64,000 bases of DNA from Ruminococcaceae bacterium KH2T8 (GTDB lineage: Bacteria > Bacillota > Clostridia > Saccharofermentanales > Saccharofermentanaceae), in the NCBI GenBank assembly GCA_900111435.1, contig FOIY01000001.1, forward strand, positions 558,001 through 622,000, given 5' to 3'. Positions 28,164 through 37,161 of this stretch are shown here, piece after piece. How positions within the stretch are numbered: the first letter of the stretch is position 1; each line of letters opens with the position of its first letter. The position numbers were made by a program, and so were the translations under genes. The notes beneath the pieces were generated by a model that saw only the letters and a program-made list of their open reading frames with translations, was not told the DNA's origin and made no database searches.

Positions 28164-28863
28164 GGCGCCACGATATTTCTGTTTTCATTCTTCTCTCAAA
28201 CAGTTAATATTCTGTTCACTCCGAGGAAATACGAGCCCCTTATAATGTAACTATGGAAAAGCTCACGGGCATCCCTGATCCCGAAAAGGTTATGATCAGT
28301 TTTTCCACCTATATCTATAGTCACAGAACTCCTTGCCTGCCTACCTTATACCTCCAAGTCATACAATACGGGGAAGGAGTTCTACTATGTCCGGAAATTT
28401 CTTTCTCCCCATCTGATCCCACTCTCATGCTCACTTGTACCCCCTGCTTTTCACGCAATTAAAAACCCGGACCAACGTAGGATCCGGATTTTGGAGGGTG
28501 GTATTATGAAGTTAATTTGTGTTTGTTGATTGTATTATGTACCCTCCACCTGAAAAATACTTGAAAGCAATGTGGCAAAAATGTATTAATGCGCCTGAAT
28601 TTTGGTATTTTCCGGCATCTCTTACGGGAGTTATGTCAAATATCACCATCAGATCCCGATCCATTCGTCAAATTGCCGATTTCTTCCTTATTTATATTAT
28701 CAACGATTATTAAGGGTACGCGAAGCGTAGAGTTTACAGGCGTTTACCGAGTTTCTTGTCATATTGCACACATAATTGAAACATACTTGAAATATTTTGT
28801 TAACAAAGTATAATAAAAATCAGTAGGATTTAAGAAATTTAAGGTTTTACAAGGTGGCGAAAA
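28164..28863. other. 700-bp gene-poor region, AT-rich in its second half
   Basis: No convincing gene is present. Seen here: a lone TATAAT at about 28240; a hairpin AAAACCCGGA/TCCGGATTTT (28462-28492, one mismatch) with a T run; and, right after it, GGAGGGTGG followed by a seven-codon frame starting at ATG 28506. The GGAGGGT (28493-28499) can pair with ACCCTCC (28541-28547). The stretch 28510-28860 is clearly richer in A+T than the flanking genes. A promoter for the next gene lies at its end. Confidence 0.6.
28787..28814 (+). promoter_or_regulatory. Promoter of the coiled-coil protein gene
   Basis: TTGAAA (28787-28792) and TATAAT (28809-28814) are 16 bp apart, 50 bases before the ATG at 28864. 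Confidence 0.7.
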
Positions 28864-30159
28864 ATGTCTGGAATCTTGGATGTTTTAAAAAGTAAAACAG
28901 AAGGCAGGATCGGTGGTCCTGCAATGCAGTTATCAATGGCCGGAGCTGACTCCTCCCGTTCCGATCACGGTACTTCGGACCGCAAGGGCAGTAATGTAGC
29001 AGCGATCAATTCGAACGCAGCAGATTACGCCAGAGAGCGTGCCGCAGCCGCAAAGGCTCAGATCGAAGCCCGCAAGGCAATGGAAGAAGAAAGAAAGGCT
29101 ATGGAAGAGTCCCGCAAGGCAGCATCTTCTTCTACAGAGAAGAGCAGCGAGCCTGCAAAGGATAATACGGAATCCGACAAGAAGGGTCCCGTACCTTTGA
29201 GAGCTCCGATCAAGCGTCCCCTCTCCGCTTCCATCAATCGTGCGCAGGCACTCGCGGCAGAGCAGGCTCAGGCCCAGGAGCGTCCCGGAGCAGCAGCTGC
29301 AAGAGCAGAGCATTCTTCCGAGCAGCAGACTGTTCCCTTTGGTAATCCCGCCAGAGCAAAGTCACCTATCACCGTTGCCGCTGAAAAGGCAAAGTTCGAA
29401 TATAATCAGGCTAAGTTCGCCGAGAGCAGAGCTTATAAGGAAGCAGCTACCGCTTCCTCTAAGGCTGATGCCGCAAAGCGTGCACTCAAGGATGCAACAG
29501 AGGTAAGAGAGGCAGCTCTCAAGTCCGAGGAAGACGCGATCGTCGCATTCCAGGTATCCGAGAAAGATTATCAGGATGCTCTCTCCACTGCAGAAAAGGC
29601 ACAGGAAGAAGCAACAAAGGCAGAAGCTCTTGCCAAGGAAGCCGCTGAGAAGGCTGCCGAGGCAATGAAGATAGCAGAACAGAAGAAGGCAGAACAGGAT
29701 TCCAGATTCAAGGCTAAGGAAGCCGAGATCAAGGCCAAGAAGGCTGCCGTTGAGGCTGAAGAAGAAGCCATCAACGCAGTTGCTCAGGCAGAAGAACTCG
29801 TGAAGGTTACAGCCCAAAAGGCTGCAGAAGCTACTCTTGTTACACAGAGAGCGGAGGATGCCTATATCCTTGCTAACAAGAAGAAGATGGAGGAAGACGG
29901 CAGGATCGCCGCCGAGAAGGCTGAGGAGGCTGCGAAGATCGCAGCTGCCAAGGCGCAGGAAAAGGCCGAAGCTGCTGCTAAGAAGGCAGAAGAGGCTATG
30001 GCTGCCGCCCGTAAGGCTGAAGAAGAAGCCCGAGCAGCCGCAGCGGCAGCCGCAGAAGAAGCTCGTAAAGCTATGGAGCTTGCACAGGAGAAGGCAAAGC
30101 TCGTTGAGGCTTTCGAAGCTGAGATCGGTGCCGCAGAGCCCACGGCAGAAGCTAATTGA
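28864..30159 (+). CDS. Alanine/lysine/glutamate-rich coiled-coil protein (431 aa)
   Basis: After a polar 45-residue head (starting MSGILDVLKSKTEGRIGGPAM) the protein is almost wholly Ala, Glu, Lys and Arg in heptad-like order, for example AEEARKAMELAQEKAKLVEAF near the end, and is predicted to be one long coiled coil or helix bundle, TolA-like in composition. A proline-containing break occurs near residues 105-165 (PVPLRAPIKRPLSASINRA). There is no signal peptide or membrane segment. The AAGGTGG ribosome site is acceptable. Low complexity makes homology hard to judge; a structural, filament or scaffold role is an inference. Confidence 0.8.
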   Translation: MSGILDVLKSKTEGRIGGPAMQLSMAGADSSRSDHGTSDRKGSNVAAINSNAADYARERAAAAKAQIEARKAMEEERKAMEESRKAASSSTEKSSEPAKDNTESDKKGPVPLRAPIKRPLSASINRAQALAAEQAQAQERPGAAAARAEHSSEQQTVPFGNPARAKSPITVAAEKAKFEYNQAKFAESRAYKEAATASSKADAAKRALKDATEVREAALKSEEDAIVAFQVSEKDYQDALSTAEKAQEEATKAEALAKEAAEKAAEAMKIAEQKKAEQDSRFKAKEAEIKAKKAAVEAEEEAINAVAQAEELVKVTAQKAAEATLVTQRAEDAYILANKKKMEEDGRIAAEKAEEAAKIAAAKAQEKAEAAAKKAEEAMAAARKAEEEARAAAAAAAEEARKAMELAQEKAKLVEAFEAEIGAAEPTAEAN

Positions 30160-30190
30160 TCTCCCTCTCCTTTAGCTTATTTGTTAACGA

Positions 30191-30222
30191 AAGAGCCGCT
30201 CACAAAAGAGCGGCTCTTATTA
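30191..30222. terminator. Bidirectional terminator
   Basis: AAGAGCCGCT (30191-30200) pairs perfectly with AGCGGCTCTT (30209-30218), flanked by T-rich sequence on both strands, between the coiled-coil gene and the opposing lipoprotein gene. Confidence 0.88.
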
Positions 30223-30873
30223 TGTCCATCTCATGGAAAGGATACATATCTGCGTCGACCTGACATAGTTTACTCTGTAATATCCGTTCTCAATCGTGAC
30301 CACATTACCATCATCGTCTCGCGTTCCTTCCTGACAATATGTAGGAACTATATATTCATCGAACTGCTCAGCGTTCATGAGCATTACATAATCGTAATAA
30401 CCTGCGGTATCCGACTCATGAGTTGCCACGAATCCGACATTAAAGTAGCTTTGATCATCGCCGATAGCACATCCGAACAGCCCCGCGATATTAAGATCCT
30501 GGATGATGAATCCGTTATCGGAATAAAGCTCTGCGAGCTCCCTGAGATCATCGTTTTCGTATACCGAGAAATCAGTAACATAAGTATTGTAATCGTAGCC
30601 TGACAGATCGATGTCGACAACATCGGAATAGTTGACCATATTATCAGTTACCATGGTCCCGCTCGTAGGCACGGGATCATCGCCGGACTGCGAACCATTG
30701 ATGATCGGAGCAAGTACTTGCTGAGTCGCCTCGGTCGATTCATTTACGACATCGGTCTCACCCGCGCCGCTTTCAACTGCTTCACTCTTCGAACATGAAG
30801 CAAAAGTCAACGTACAGCATGTTATAAGCGTCAGTGCCGTCATGCGGCTGCCGAACATTCGAGATATCTTCAT
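30220..30873 (-). CDS. Lipoprotein, family 1 (217 aa)
   Basis: A signal sequence with lipobox TFASC is followed by an acidic linker and a domain with DLRELAELYSDNGFIIQDLN, SYFNVGFVAT and MNAEQFDEYIVPTY. These motifs occur in the same order in the lipoproteins at 6362-7051 and 59475-60473. The C-terminus is short (CILSMRWT). It converges on the coiled-coil gene. No function is known; the paralogs are scattered, not tandem. Confidence 0.85.
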   Translation of the reverse strand: MKISRMFGSRMTALTLITCCTLTFASCSKSEAVESGAGETDVVNESTEATQQVLAPIINGSQSGDDPVPTSGTMVTDNMVNYSDVVDIDLSGYDYNTYVTDFSVYENDDLRELAELYSDNGFIIQDLNIAGLFGCAIGDDQSYFNVGFVATHESDTAGYYDYVMLMNAEQFDEYIVPTYCQEGTRDDDGNVVTIENGYYRVNYVRSTQICILSMRWT

Positions 30874-30991
30874 CCGTTTACTCCGTTACTCCAAGATTGT
30901 AGCGATTTTACAACTTATAAACAGTGAAGACAATAACCTGCGCATACGATTAATCAATTCTTAAGACAGTTCAAAATTATTTGTCAGAAAA

Positions 30992-31026
30992 GAAAGCGCG
31001 ACGGGCAAATATCACCCGCCGCGCCG
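30992..31026 (-). terminator. Terminator of the nitroreductase gene
   Basis: GCGCGACGGGC (30996-31006) pairs with the segment CCCGCCGCGCC (31014-31024). On the minus strand the stem is followed by TTTCTTTTCT. Confidence 0.8.
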
Positions 31027-31048
31027 TGCACGAATCTCCCATGCATCA

Positions 31049-31573
31049 TCAGATGCGATAAACGTAGTTTTCCTTTCTTGCCGCGGGTGCCTTGGGAGCA
31101 TCTGCAGCATAGCCTAATGCGCAGTGTCCGATACCCTCGTAATCGCCCTCAATACCGAGCTTTTTAAGGATAGACTTACCGAATTCGGAATCAAACTCTT
31201 CCTTCGCTCTGTGGATCCAGATGCTTGCTACTCCGAGGCTCTCTGCCGCGTTCATGAGATTACCCATTACGAGCGAGCCGTCATACACATGAGTAGGCAC
31301 GGACTTATCCGCAAGTACGATAAGGATAACGGGTGCTCCGTAGAAAGGATCAAATCCTTCGTTCCATCCGCCGATCTTTCTGTTCTCTTCGGAGATCTGA
31401 TCGCGAAGTTCCTTATCGGTTACTGCTATGATGACAGGGCTCTGCTTGCCCATTCCGGTAGCTGCATATGTACCTGCCTTTAAGATAGCATCAATATCTT
31501 CTGCTTTGACCATATCAGGCTTAAAGTTCCTGCAGCTTCTCCTGCTCTCTAAGACTTTGAGTGTTTCGTTCAT
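31049..31573 (-). CDS. Nitroreductase-family flavoprotein
   Basis: The 174-residue protein belongs to the FMN-dependent nitroreductase superfamily, here the compact clostridial type. The N-terminal SRRSCRNFKPDMVKAEDIDAIL is the usual FMN phosphate-binding region. The later GSLVMGNLMNAAESLGVASIWIHRA and LGYAADAPKAPAARKENYVYRI are typical of the family. It should be a soluble NAD(P)H-dependent reductase of unknown natural substrate. It is a single gene with its own terminator. Confidence 0.92.
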   Translation of the reverse strand: MNETLKVLESRRSCRNFKPDMVKAEDIDAILKAGTYAATGMGKQSPVIIAVTDKELRDQISEENRKIGGWNEGFDPFYGAPVILIVLADKSVPTHVYDGSLVMGNLMNAAESLGVASIWIHRAKEEFDSEFGKSILKKLGIEGDYEGIGHCALGYAADAPKAPAARKENYVYRI

Positions 31574-31674
31574 ATGAATGAACCTCCCGTAAAGTTTTTG
31601 ATCTGCTTTCGACGACTTTATACTATCATCGGCGCGGGTTATACACTTCCTGATTATCGCTCAGTTCTTACCAT

Positions 31675-32067
31675 TTATTGGTGCGATCCCCTGATCGCGC
31701 GGATGACTTCGATATCGGCGGGCAGCCAGTCAACTTCCGCGAGCTCATCGATCGAGAGCCACCTGCACGCTTCATGCTCTATGAGCTTCATCTCAGACCA
31801 GGGTACGAGTTCCGCCCAAAAGCAGTCCATCGAAAGATGAAACTTGGGATAATCGTATTCGACCGTAGTCAGAAGCGAACCCACCTCTATGTCGGCATCG
31901 AGCTCTTCACGGATCTCGCGCACCAGAGCCTCCTGCGACGTCTCACCCGGCTCAACTTTGCCCCCCGGGAATTCCCACCCGTCCTTGAACTCGCCGTAGC
32001 CTCTTTGAGTCGCGAAGATCCTATCACCTTTTCGAATTATCGCAGCAACAACTTTTATTGTTTTCAT
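31675..32067 (-). CDS. NUDIX hydrolase, MutT-like
   Basis: This 130-residue enzyme would hydrolyse a nucleoside triphosphate to the monophosphate and pyrophosphate. The Nudix box is complete: G-K-V-E-P-G-E, seven residues, then REIREELDA. The N-terminus IKVVAAIIRKGDRIFATQRG and the tail WLSIDELAEVDWLPAD fit the MutT / CTP pyrophosphohydrolase group, which removes oxidised or unusual nucleotides. The exact substrate cannot be told from sequence. Confidence 0.92.
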   Translation of the reverse strand: MKTIKVVAAIIRKGDRIFATQRGYGEFKDGWEFPGGKVEPGETSQEALVREIREELDADIEVGSLLTTVEYDYPKFHLSMDCFWAELVPWSEMKLIEHEACRWLSIDELAEVDWLPADIEVIRAIRGSHQ

Positions 32068-32209
32068 AGCGATATTTTATCACTTTTAACAGTCGTGTTA
32101 ATTCTTTGAAAACATACCCTCTTACAGATATTCAGAGCCGCCCCCGCTTGGTAAAATATTATCGTCACACAAAGCAGGCCATCGCAGTATACGCGACAGA
32201 GGTAGGCAG

Positions 32210-33577
32210 ATGAAAAAGAGAAAGATCGCCGTATTTTCAAACGGCTGGAATGACGATTATCTCGACTTCGCACTGGAAGGTATAAAGAACCGCGCCCGCG
32301 AAGATAATATCGATGTCTTTATCTTTCTCGACTATACTTCCTACGACAAGTCAAAGGAAGATATCTACGGCGAACTGAATATCCTGAACCTGCCGCGTCT
32401 TTCAGATTTCGACGGTGTGCTCCTTCTCGGAAACACTCTGAACAACGCAGGCGAGAATGCGATACTTCGAAAGAAGATCCTGGATACAAAAGTGCCGGCA
32501 GTATGTCTGGAATATCAACTGAACGATATAAGCTGCATACGAACGGATAATATCAACGGCATGAAGGAACTTACCGAGCATCTTATCACCGTACACGATG
32601 TAAAGGATATATTCTGGATCGGCGGTCCCGCTGATAATGCCGACAATATCGAAAGATATACCGCGATGGTCGATACGATGTCGGAACACGGACTGACGTT
32701 TGATCCGTCGAAAGTTTTCGAGGGCTGCTGGAGCTATGCGATAGTAGAGGACAAACTCCCCGCGATAGTATCAGATATGGATAAGCTTCCCGATGCTTTT
32801 GTATGTGCCAATGACTCGATGGCTCTCGCGACCTGTACGATACTTGACAGAGCCGGCATCAGCGTGCCGGGAGATGTTATCGTAACGGGATTCGATAATC
32901 TCATGAGCGGTAATCATTTCTCCCCTATCCTGACATCCGTGGACCGCGGCTGGGAAGCACGAAGTTATCAGGCAGTCGATGCTTTGATCAAGCTCATTGA
33001 CGGCGTCTCGAATAAAGTCGACAAGATCTACCACTCAAAGTTCGACAAGGGAGAGAGCTGCGGATGCTCGATGGGAGATGCAGGAATAAAGCTTCATCAC
33101 GAAGCGCGAACAAGAGCATTTCACCTGCCCGTTGAAAGAACGATCTTCGACTGGCATCTTATGGATATCGACGAATCCGTATCCGGCGTCAAAAAGGCCG
33201 ACGATATCTTCGGTTCGTTCAAAAAGATATTTGAAGACAGACATTCATACGAAGGCGATGATTTCTTCATCTGTCTCGACAGGAGATTTCTCGATTCCAT
33301 GACCACTGACACCCCTTGCGGGATCGAAGGTTATACGGATGATATCGATGTCATATACGGAATGAAGGATGGAAAGACCGTAGCGCGCCACACGATATCC
33401 GCAACCGACCTTGTTCCCTGCTATGACAGCGGCTCGCCTTCGACCTCCATGTATCTATTCATCCCGCTTCACATATTCGAGAACTGTCTCGGGTACTATG
33501 TGAGCAAGGATAACGTAAAGACCATAAAGGACTTCTATGTCAACTCACTGACGAAACATATCGAGCCCAGAACATAA
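32210..33577 (+). pseudogene. LacI-type periplasmic-binding sensor half of a sensor-GGDEF protein (frameshifted)
   Basis: The frame encodes a LacI/peripla_3-type ligand-binding domain without a DNA-binding head: it begins directly at KKRKIAVFSNGWNDDY and has VPAVCLEYQ, the late marker DAFVCANDSMALATC and VIVTGFDNLMSG. A ~170-residue second domain follows. It stops at TAA 33575-33577. The next frame carries the linker QNIKLESLNKLL and a GGDEF domain, the usual continuation of this family in Clostridia. Restoring one base after 33565 (GAG|CCC to GAG GCC) would join IE to AQNIKLES. So the gene is probably one that lost a base, or the sequence contains an error. Confidence 0.8.
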
Positions 33578-34095
33578 AACTCGAGAGTCTTAATAAGCTC
33601 TTGGCCGATATGTCGGTAAGAGACGAGCTCACCGGACTTTATAACAGACTCGGCTATGAGAAGATCGCTATTCCGTACCTCGACGAGCTTCGAAATGCAA
33701 AGCTCAATTCAGTCATAATGGTTGCGGATATAAACCGCATGAAGGTCATAAACGACAAGTACGGACACCTTCAGGGCGACGCTGCGATAAAGCTCGCCGC
33801 AAGCGTCATACAGTCTTCCGTTCCACACAGCTGGAAGGCGGTAAGATACGGCGGAGATGAATACGTAATAATCGGTGAGTACAGTCCCGCCGATGACATG
33901 GATAAGATCAAGAAAGAGATCATAGAAAAAGCAGGAAGGGTATCCGAAGATCTGAATCTTCCCTTCAAGCTCAGCCTTAGCGTAGGCTATGTAGTGATCC
34001 ATCCCGATAACGATCTCGGAAATGAAGAATACTTCCGCATGGCTGACGAAGCGATGTACGAGATGAAACAGGTAGCTCACAGAGAAGAAACATAA
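33514..34095 (+). pseudogene. GGDEF (diguanylate cyclase) half of the frameshifted sensor protein
   Basis: This frame is open from just after a stop at 33511 and has no ribosome site at its first ATG (33610). It starts in the linker RAQNIKLESLNKLLADMSVRDELTGLYNR and continues into a full GGDEF domain with active site RYGGDEYVII. The Y in place of F is a common functional variant. It would need fusion to the upstream frame for regulated activity. If translated alone from 33610, it would be a cytoplasmic, unregulated cyclase domain. Confidence 0.8.
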
Positions 34096-34101
34096 ACATA
34101 A

Positions 34102-34126
34102 AAGCGGTCAGTGATGACCGCTTGTC
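34102..34126. terminator. Bidirectional terminator
   Basis: AAGCGGTCA (34102-34110) pairs perfectly with TGACCGCTT (34114? to 34122) around a four-base loop, between the convergent cyclase half and the small membrane protein. Confidence 0.75.
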
Positions 34127-34515
34127 TATTTTGCAGATACCGTCTCTACGGGTATATGCCTCGGGATCTTCGGAACATACGTGATCGCTCTTGTCGCACG
34201 ATCCGACAGCCTCCACCAGACAACTCCTATAGTTGCGATTATGAGCACCAGAAGCGTGATCGCAACTATAAATCCGATCACACTCTTTTTGTATTTGAGC
34301 TCTATACACTCGTTGAGCTTAAAGATGAATACGAGGAGCGCGAAGAACAGCGCATCGATACCGGCGATCATGAGAGTCGTCACCATCGCGTGACTGAAGA
34401 TACTCACTTTCCAGACAAAGACAAGATAGATCACGATCGGAACGTTGACCAGGAATGCGATGGTATGAAGTGCCATCCTAAGTATCCGGGCACGTTTGCT
34501 CAGCGGTCTTCCCAT
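34126..34515 (-). CDS. Small membrane protein (129 aa)
   Basis: Three hydrophobic helices are visible (MALHTIAFLVNVPIVIYLVF; VTTLMIAGIDALFFALLVFIF; SVIGFIVAITLLVLIIATIGVVWW), with a basic start (MGRPLSKRARI) and a short basic tail. I recognise no family. The gene lies 18 bases after the GGDEF sensor gene and probably shares its transcript; a helper of that sensor is possible but not shown. Confidence 0.7.
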   Translation of the reverse strand: MGRPLSKRARILRMALHTIAFLVNVPIVIYLVFVWKVSIFSHAMVTTLMIAGIDALFFALLVFIFKLNECIELKYKKSVIGFIVAITLLVLIIATIGVVWWRLSDRATRAITYVPKIPRHIPVETVSAK

Positions 34516-34533
34516 GTCACTCCTTCCTGTTCG

Positions 34534-36018
34534 TCATGTACGAGCTTCGGGATCGATCCCGTTATCTTTCTTGAACTTCATCTTAGCGTCGTACATATTC
34601 TTGTCGGCGATCTTGAATACTTCGTCGATCTTCTCGTGTGCGACCGTACACTCGGCGATACCAACGGAAGCGGAATAACGCTTTTGCGGTTCTGCGTCTT
34701 CGTTCTTATAAGCGTCATCGAAAGCTTTCGCGAGAGCAATGAAACGTTCGTCCCTGTTGTTATAGTCTTCGCCCGTGAGCACCGCTACGAACTCGTCTCC
34801 GCCGATACGGAATACCGGTGAATGCTTCAGTATCTCGCAGATCACATGAACGCATCCTCTTATATATTCGTCGCCGATGCTGTGACCGTAAGTATCATTG
34901 ATGAACTTGAGCCTGTTGACATCCATAACGACGATCGCAAACTCCTTGAATCCCTGCTCCATAAGAGCCGTAAGCTCGATGATCTTCCTGTTATATGCAG
35001 TCTTGCTGCCGACGCCCGTTAATGCATCCTTATACGCCTCTTCACTGATCCTTCCCACTTCCACTTTCTTCTTACGAAGGTCAGCTTCGGTCATCTCCTT
35101 ATCGCGGCGTATATCGGTAACGCTTCGAACGTAATCGACGATCCTGATCTGCTGCGAACGGATCTCGTTATAGATCGTTCCGATCTCATCACGGTTCTTG
35201 ATATCAAGATCCATGACACCGGCTTCCTTATAGTCCATTCCCTCCTTAGGGTCGAACTTCTTGACCGCCTTAGTTATCGTATTAAGAGGTTTTACCACTA
35301 TAGTATTAACGAAGACCATTGCACCAACTTGGGCAAGTGCCACACAGATAAGAGTACAGAAGATCATGAATGTAAGATTTGCCGTTCTCTCATCCTGTAT
35401 CTCATGCATATCGACATCACAACCGATATGACAGACCAGGTTACCTTCACTGTCATAGATAGGCATATAGCCGGAACAAAGATAGCCCCAGTCACTGTTC
35501 GTGAAAGTCGGCTCGATGGGAACGGTAGGATCTACGCCGTGAAACTCAGGTTCTCTTTCCTCGAACATACCCGTCTCATAAAGCGGTACATCATCCGAAT
35601 CAAGAAGATACATATCAGGTCCGTCTTCACCGCCCCAGACAACGATATAGAGATACTTGATATCCTGCATATTCCTTGCGTAGTGACGCATCTCTTCACG
35701 TTCTTCTTCATAGCGATCCCACAATCCCTGCTCCATAAGATAATCCTGTATGAGCTGATCGTCGTCAGTCTTCTCGGCAAGATCCCTGACCTCCTGGAAT
35801 CCGTCCGATTCTACCACGGCACGAAGTTCCTTAAGATACTCAACATCTACGAACGTAGCATAATTGGAGGAACAGCTCGTTACGAGCCTTATGAAATAGT
35901 TATCTATCTGATTGGCATTGATAAGATACGATGTCGCGCATACGATACCGCCGACGAAGATCGTCACCGCAACTATGAACCAGTACATCTTCTGACCTAT
36001 CGTGAATTTCCTGTTCAT
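34534..36018 (-). CDS. Membrane sensor diguanylate cyclase (extracellular sensor, HAMP-like, GGDEF)
   Basis: I start at ATG 36018 (AGGGACAGAT upstream), giving 494 residues. The order is: helix 1 (MYWFIVAVTIFVGGIVCATSYLI), a ~200-residue extracellular domain of the Cache type (YLYIVVWGG, HIGCDVDMHE), helix 2 (LTFMIFCTLICVALAQVGAMVFVNTIVV), a HAMP-like linker, a short coiled coil, then GGDEF with RIGGDEFVAVLT. All catalytic residues are present. It should convert an outside signal into cyclic di-GMP. The ligand is unknown. Confidence 0.9.
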   Translation of the reverse strand: MNRKFTIGQKMYWFIVAVTIFVGGIVCATSYLINANQIDNYFIRLVTSCSSNYATFVDVEYLKELRAVVESDGFQEVRDLAEKTDDDQLIQDYLMEQGLWDRYEEEREEMRHYARNMQDIKYLYIVVWGGEDGPDMYLLDSDDVPLYETGMFEEREPEFHGVDPTVPIEPTFTNSDWGYLCSGYMPIYDSEGNLVCHIGCDVDMHEIQDERTANLTFMIFCTLICVALAQVGAMVFVNTIVVKPLNTITKAVKKFDPKEGMDYKEAGVMDLDIKNRDEIGTIYNEIRSQQIRIVDYVRSVTDIRRDKEMTEADLRKKKVEVGRISEEAYKDALTGVGSKTAYNRKIIELTALMEQGFKEFAIVVMDVNRLKFINDTYGHSIGDEYIRGCVHVICEILKHSPVFRIGGDEFVAVLTGEDYNNRDERFIALAKAFDDAYKNEDAEPQKRYSASVGIAECTVAHEKIDEVFKIADKNMYDAKMKFKKDNGIDPEART

Positions 36019-36201
36019 ATCTGTCCCTCGTACTCTCTGACGCATCAAGCGCCTGACGGTTTCCTGATAATCTCATTCTACATGGCATCTTTGAATATAG
36101 TATTAACGAACTATTACTGATACTTTAGGCTTTGGTATACAGTATTCTTTCTGCAGGCTCCGCAGGCGATCGCGCAGGCTCGACACTTTATGTTTTCAAT
36201 T

Positions 36202-36230
36202 AACAATTTAACGTTTATCGTTAATTTCTT
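36202..36230. promoter_or_regulatory. Operator-like dyad upstream of the DUF2975/XRE pair
   Basis: TTAACG (36208-36213) and CGTTAA (36219-36224) form a perfect dyad around TTTAT, extended outward by AACAA and TTGTT. It touches the -35 box of the following promoter, so a repressor bound here would block transcription. The XRE protein encoded 0.7 kb downstream is the obvious candidate. Confidence 0.6.
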
Positions 36231-36231
36231 G

Positions 36232-36260
36232 TTGACAAAGATTAAACCGCGCTGTAATAT
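36232..36260 (+). promoter_or_regulatory. Promoter of the DUF2975/XRE operon
   Basis: TTGACA (36232-36237) and TAATAT (36255-36260) are exactly 17 bp apart, about 36 bases before the ATG at 36296. Confidence 0.75.
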
Positions 36261-36295
36261 GAGGTCACGATAACAGTTTCAAGGAGGATAGATAA

Positions 36296-36886
36296 ATGAC
36301 TAACGAGAACGAGAAGCTCCTTAAGGTCAAGAAGAGCTGTAAGGCAGTATGTATAGTAGCGAGGATCCTGATGATATTCATGATCATCGGAACAGTAGCG
36401 GCACTTATCGGAGGAGGCAAGATCTGGAGCATGGGTTCCGATTTCGATGCGGCCTTTGCCCAGCTCGAGGCTAACGGAGTAGTAACGACAGGTGATTCAT
36501 TCGGAGGTTCGTCTGTTTTCCATCTTGATAAGTTCGATCCCGATAATATCCAGACGAGTGTTCCGGCCATAAGAGAAAAGCTCGACACATGTCCCCAGAG
36601 CTTTGTATATTCCGTATACCTCTTCATGACTGCAGGTGTATGCGCGGTACTCGCACTTGTAATGGGTCTTGTTATCGCAACATTCAAGGCGATAATAAAG
36701 AACAATACTCCCTTCTGTGATCCCGCGATCTCCATGATGACCATTACGCTCATAGTACTTACCGGAATATTCTTCTTAACGGCAGGTACGGGTACGGGTG
36801 CTATCCTTGCCGTCATCACATGGGCCATCTATACGATCATGCAGTACGGTAAGGCTCTCCAGATCCAGTCTGATGAGACACTCTGA
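36296..36886 (+). CDS. DUF2975-family membrane protein
   Basis: The 196 residues have four hydrophobic helices: ~20-42 (VARILMIFMIIGTVAALIGG), ~105-130, ~145-165 and the last ending IYTIMQYGKALQIQ. This helix pattern and the position directly before a small XRE repressor are typical of the DUF2975-YozG pairs of Bacillota. AAGGAGG precedes the ATG. The pair may act as a membrane sensor and regulator, but no ligand is known for the family. Confidence 0.8.
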   Translation: MTNENEKLLKVKKSCKAVCIVARILMIFMIIGTVAALIGGGKIWSMGSDFDAAFAQLEANGVVTTGDSFGGSSVFHLDKFDPDNIQTSVPAIREKLDTCPQSFVYSVYLFMTAGVCAVLALVMGLVIATFKAIIKNNTPFCDPAISMMTITLIVLTGIFFLTAGTGTGAILAVITWAIYTIMQYGKALQIQSDETL

Positions 36887-36901
36887 TCGGAGGTATATGG
36901 T

Positions 36902-37114
36902 ATGGGAAAGATAATATTACGACTCGACAGAGTCATGGCAGACAGGAAGATGTCCCTCAACGAGCTCGCCGAAAAGGTAGGCATATCGAACGTAAATCTC
37001 TCGAAGATGAAGAACGGCAAGATAAGCGCGATCCGCTTCTCGACACTCGAAGCGATATGCGAAGTCCTCGATTGCCAGCCGGGCGACATACTGGAATACA
37101 CAAAGGATAGTTGA
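36902..37114 (+). CDS. YozG-like XRE transcriptional regulator
   Basis: The 70 residues are a single XRE helix-turn-helix: MSLNELAEKVGISNVNLSKMKNGK contains the two recognition helices, and the end LEAICEVLDCQPGDILEY is the typical YozG/HTH_26 signature. GGAGG lies before the ATG, 15 bases after the DUF2975 gene. It probably binds the AT-rich dyad upstream of its own operon. Confidence 0.92.
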   Translation: MGKIILRLDRVMADRKMSLNELAEKVGISNVNLSKMKNGKISAIRFSTLEAICEVLDCQPGDILEYTKDS

Positions 37115-37119
37115 TCACT

Positions 37120-37152
37120 AAAGGCCTCGGGATCTCTCCCAAGGCCTTTTAT
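37120..37152. terminator. Bidirectional terminator
   Basis: AAAGGCCT and GGGA on the left pair with TCCC and AGGCCTTT on the right (37120-37149), between the XRE gene and the opposing acetyltransferase gene. Confidence 0.8.
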
Positions 37153-37161
37153 CTTCTTATC

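Noticed and set aside
28253-28462. A 69-codon frame after a TATAAT box
   Set aside because: The start has no ribosome site, composition is not protein-like, and the TATAAT has no -35 box at a usable distance.
33540-33613. Programmed -1 frameshift joining the sensor and GGDEF frames
   Set aside because: The 64-bp overlap contains no X-XXY-YYZ heptamer and no strong downstream stem, whereas a single missing base gives a perfect join.
36265-36828. A 187-codon minus-strand frame
   Set aside because: Shadow of the DUF2975 gene, which has a promoter, ribosome site and a partner gene on the plus strand.
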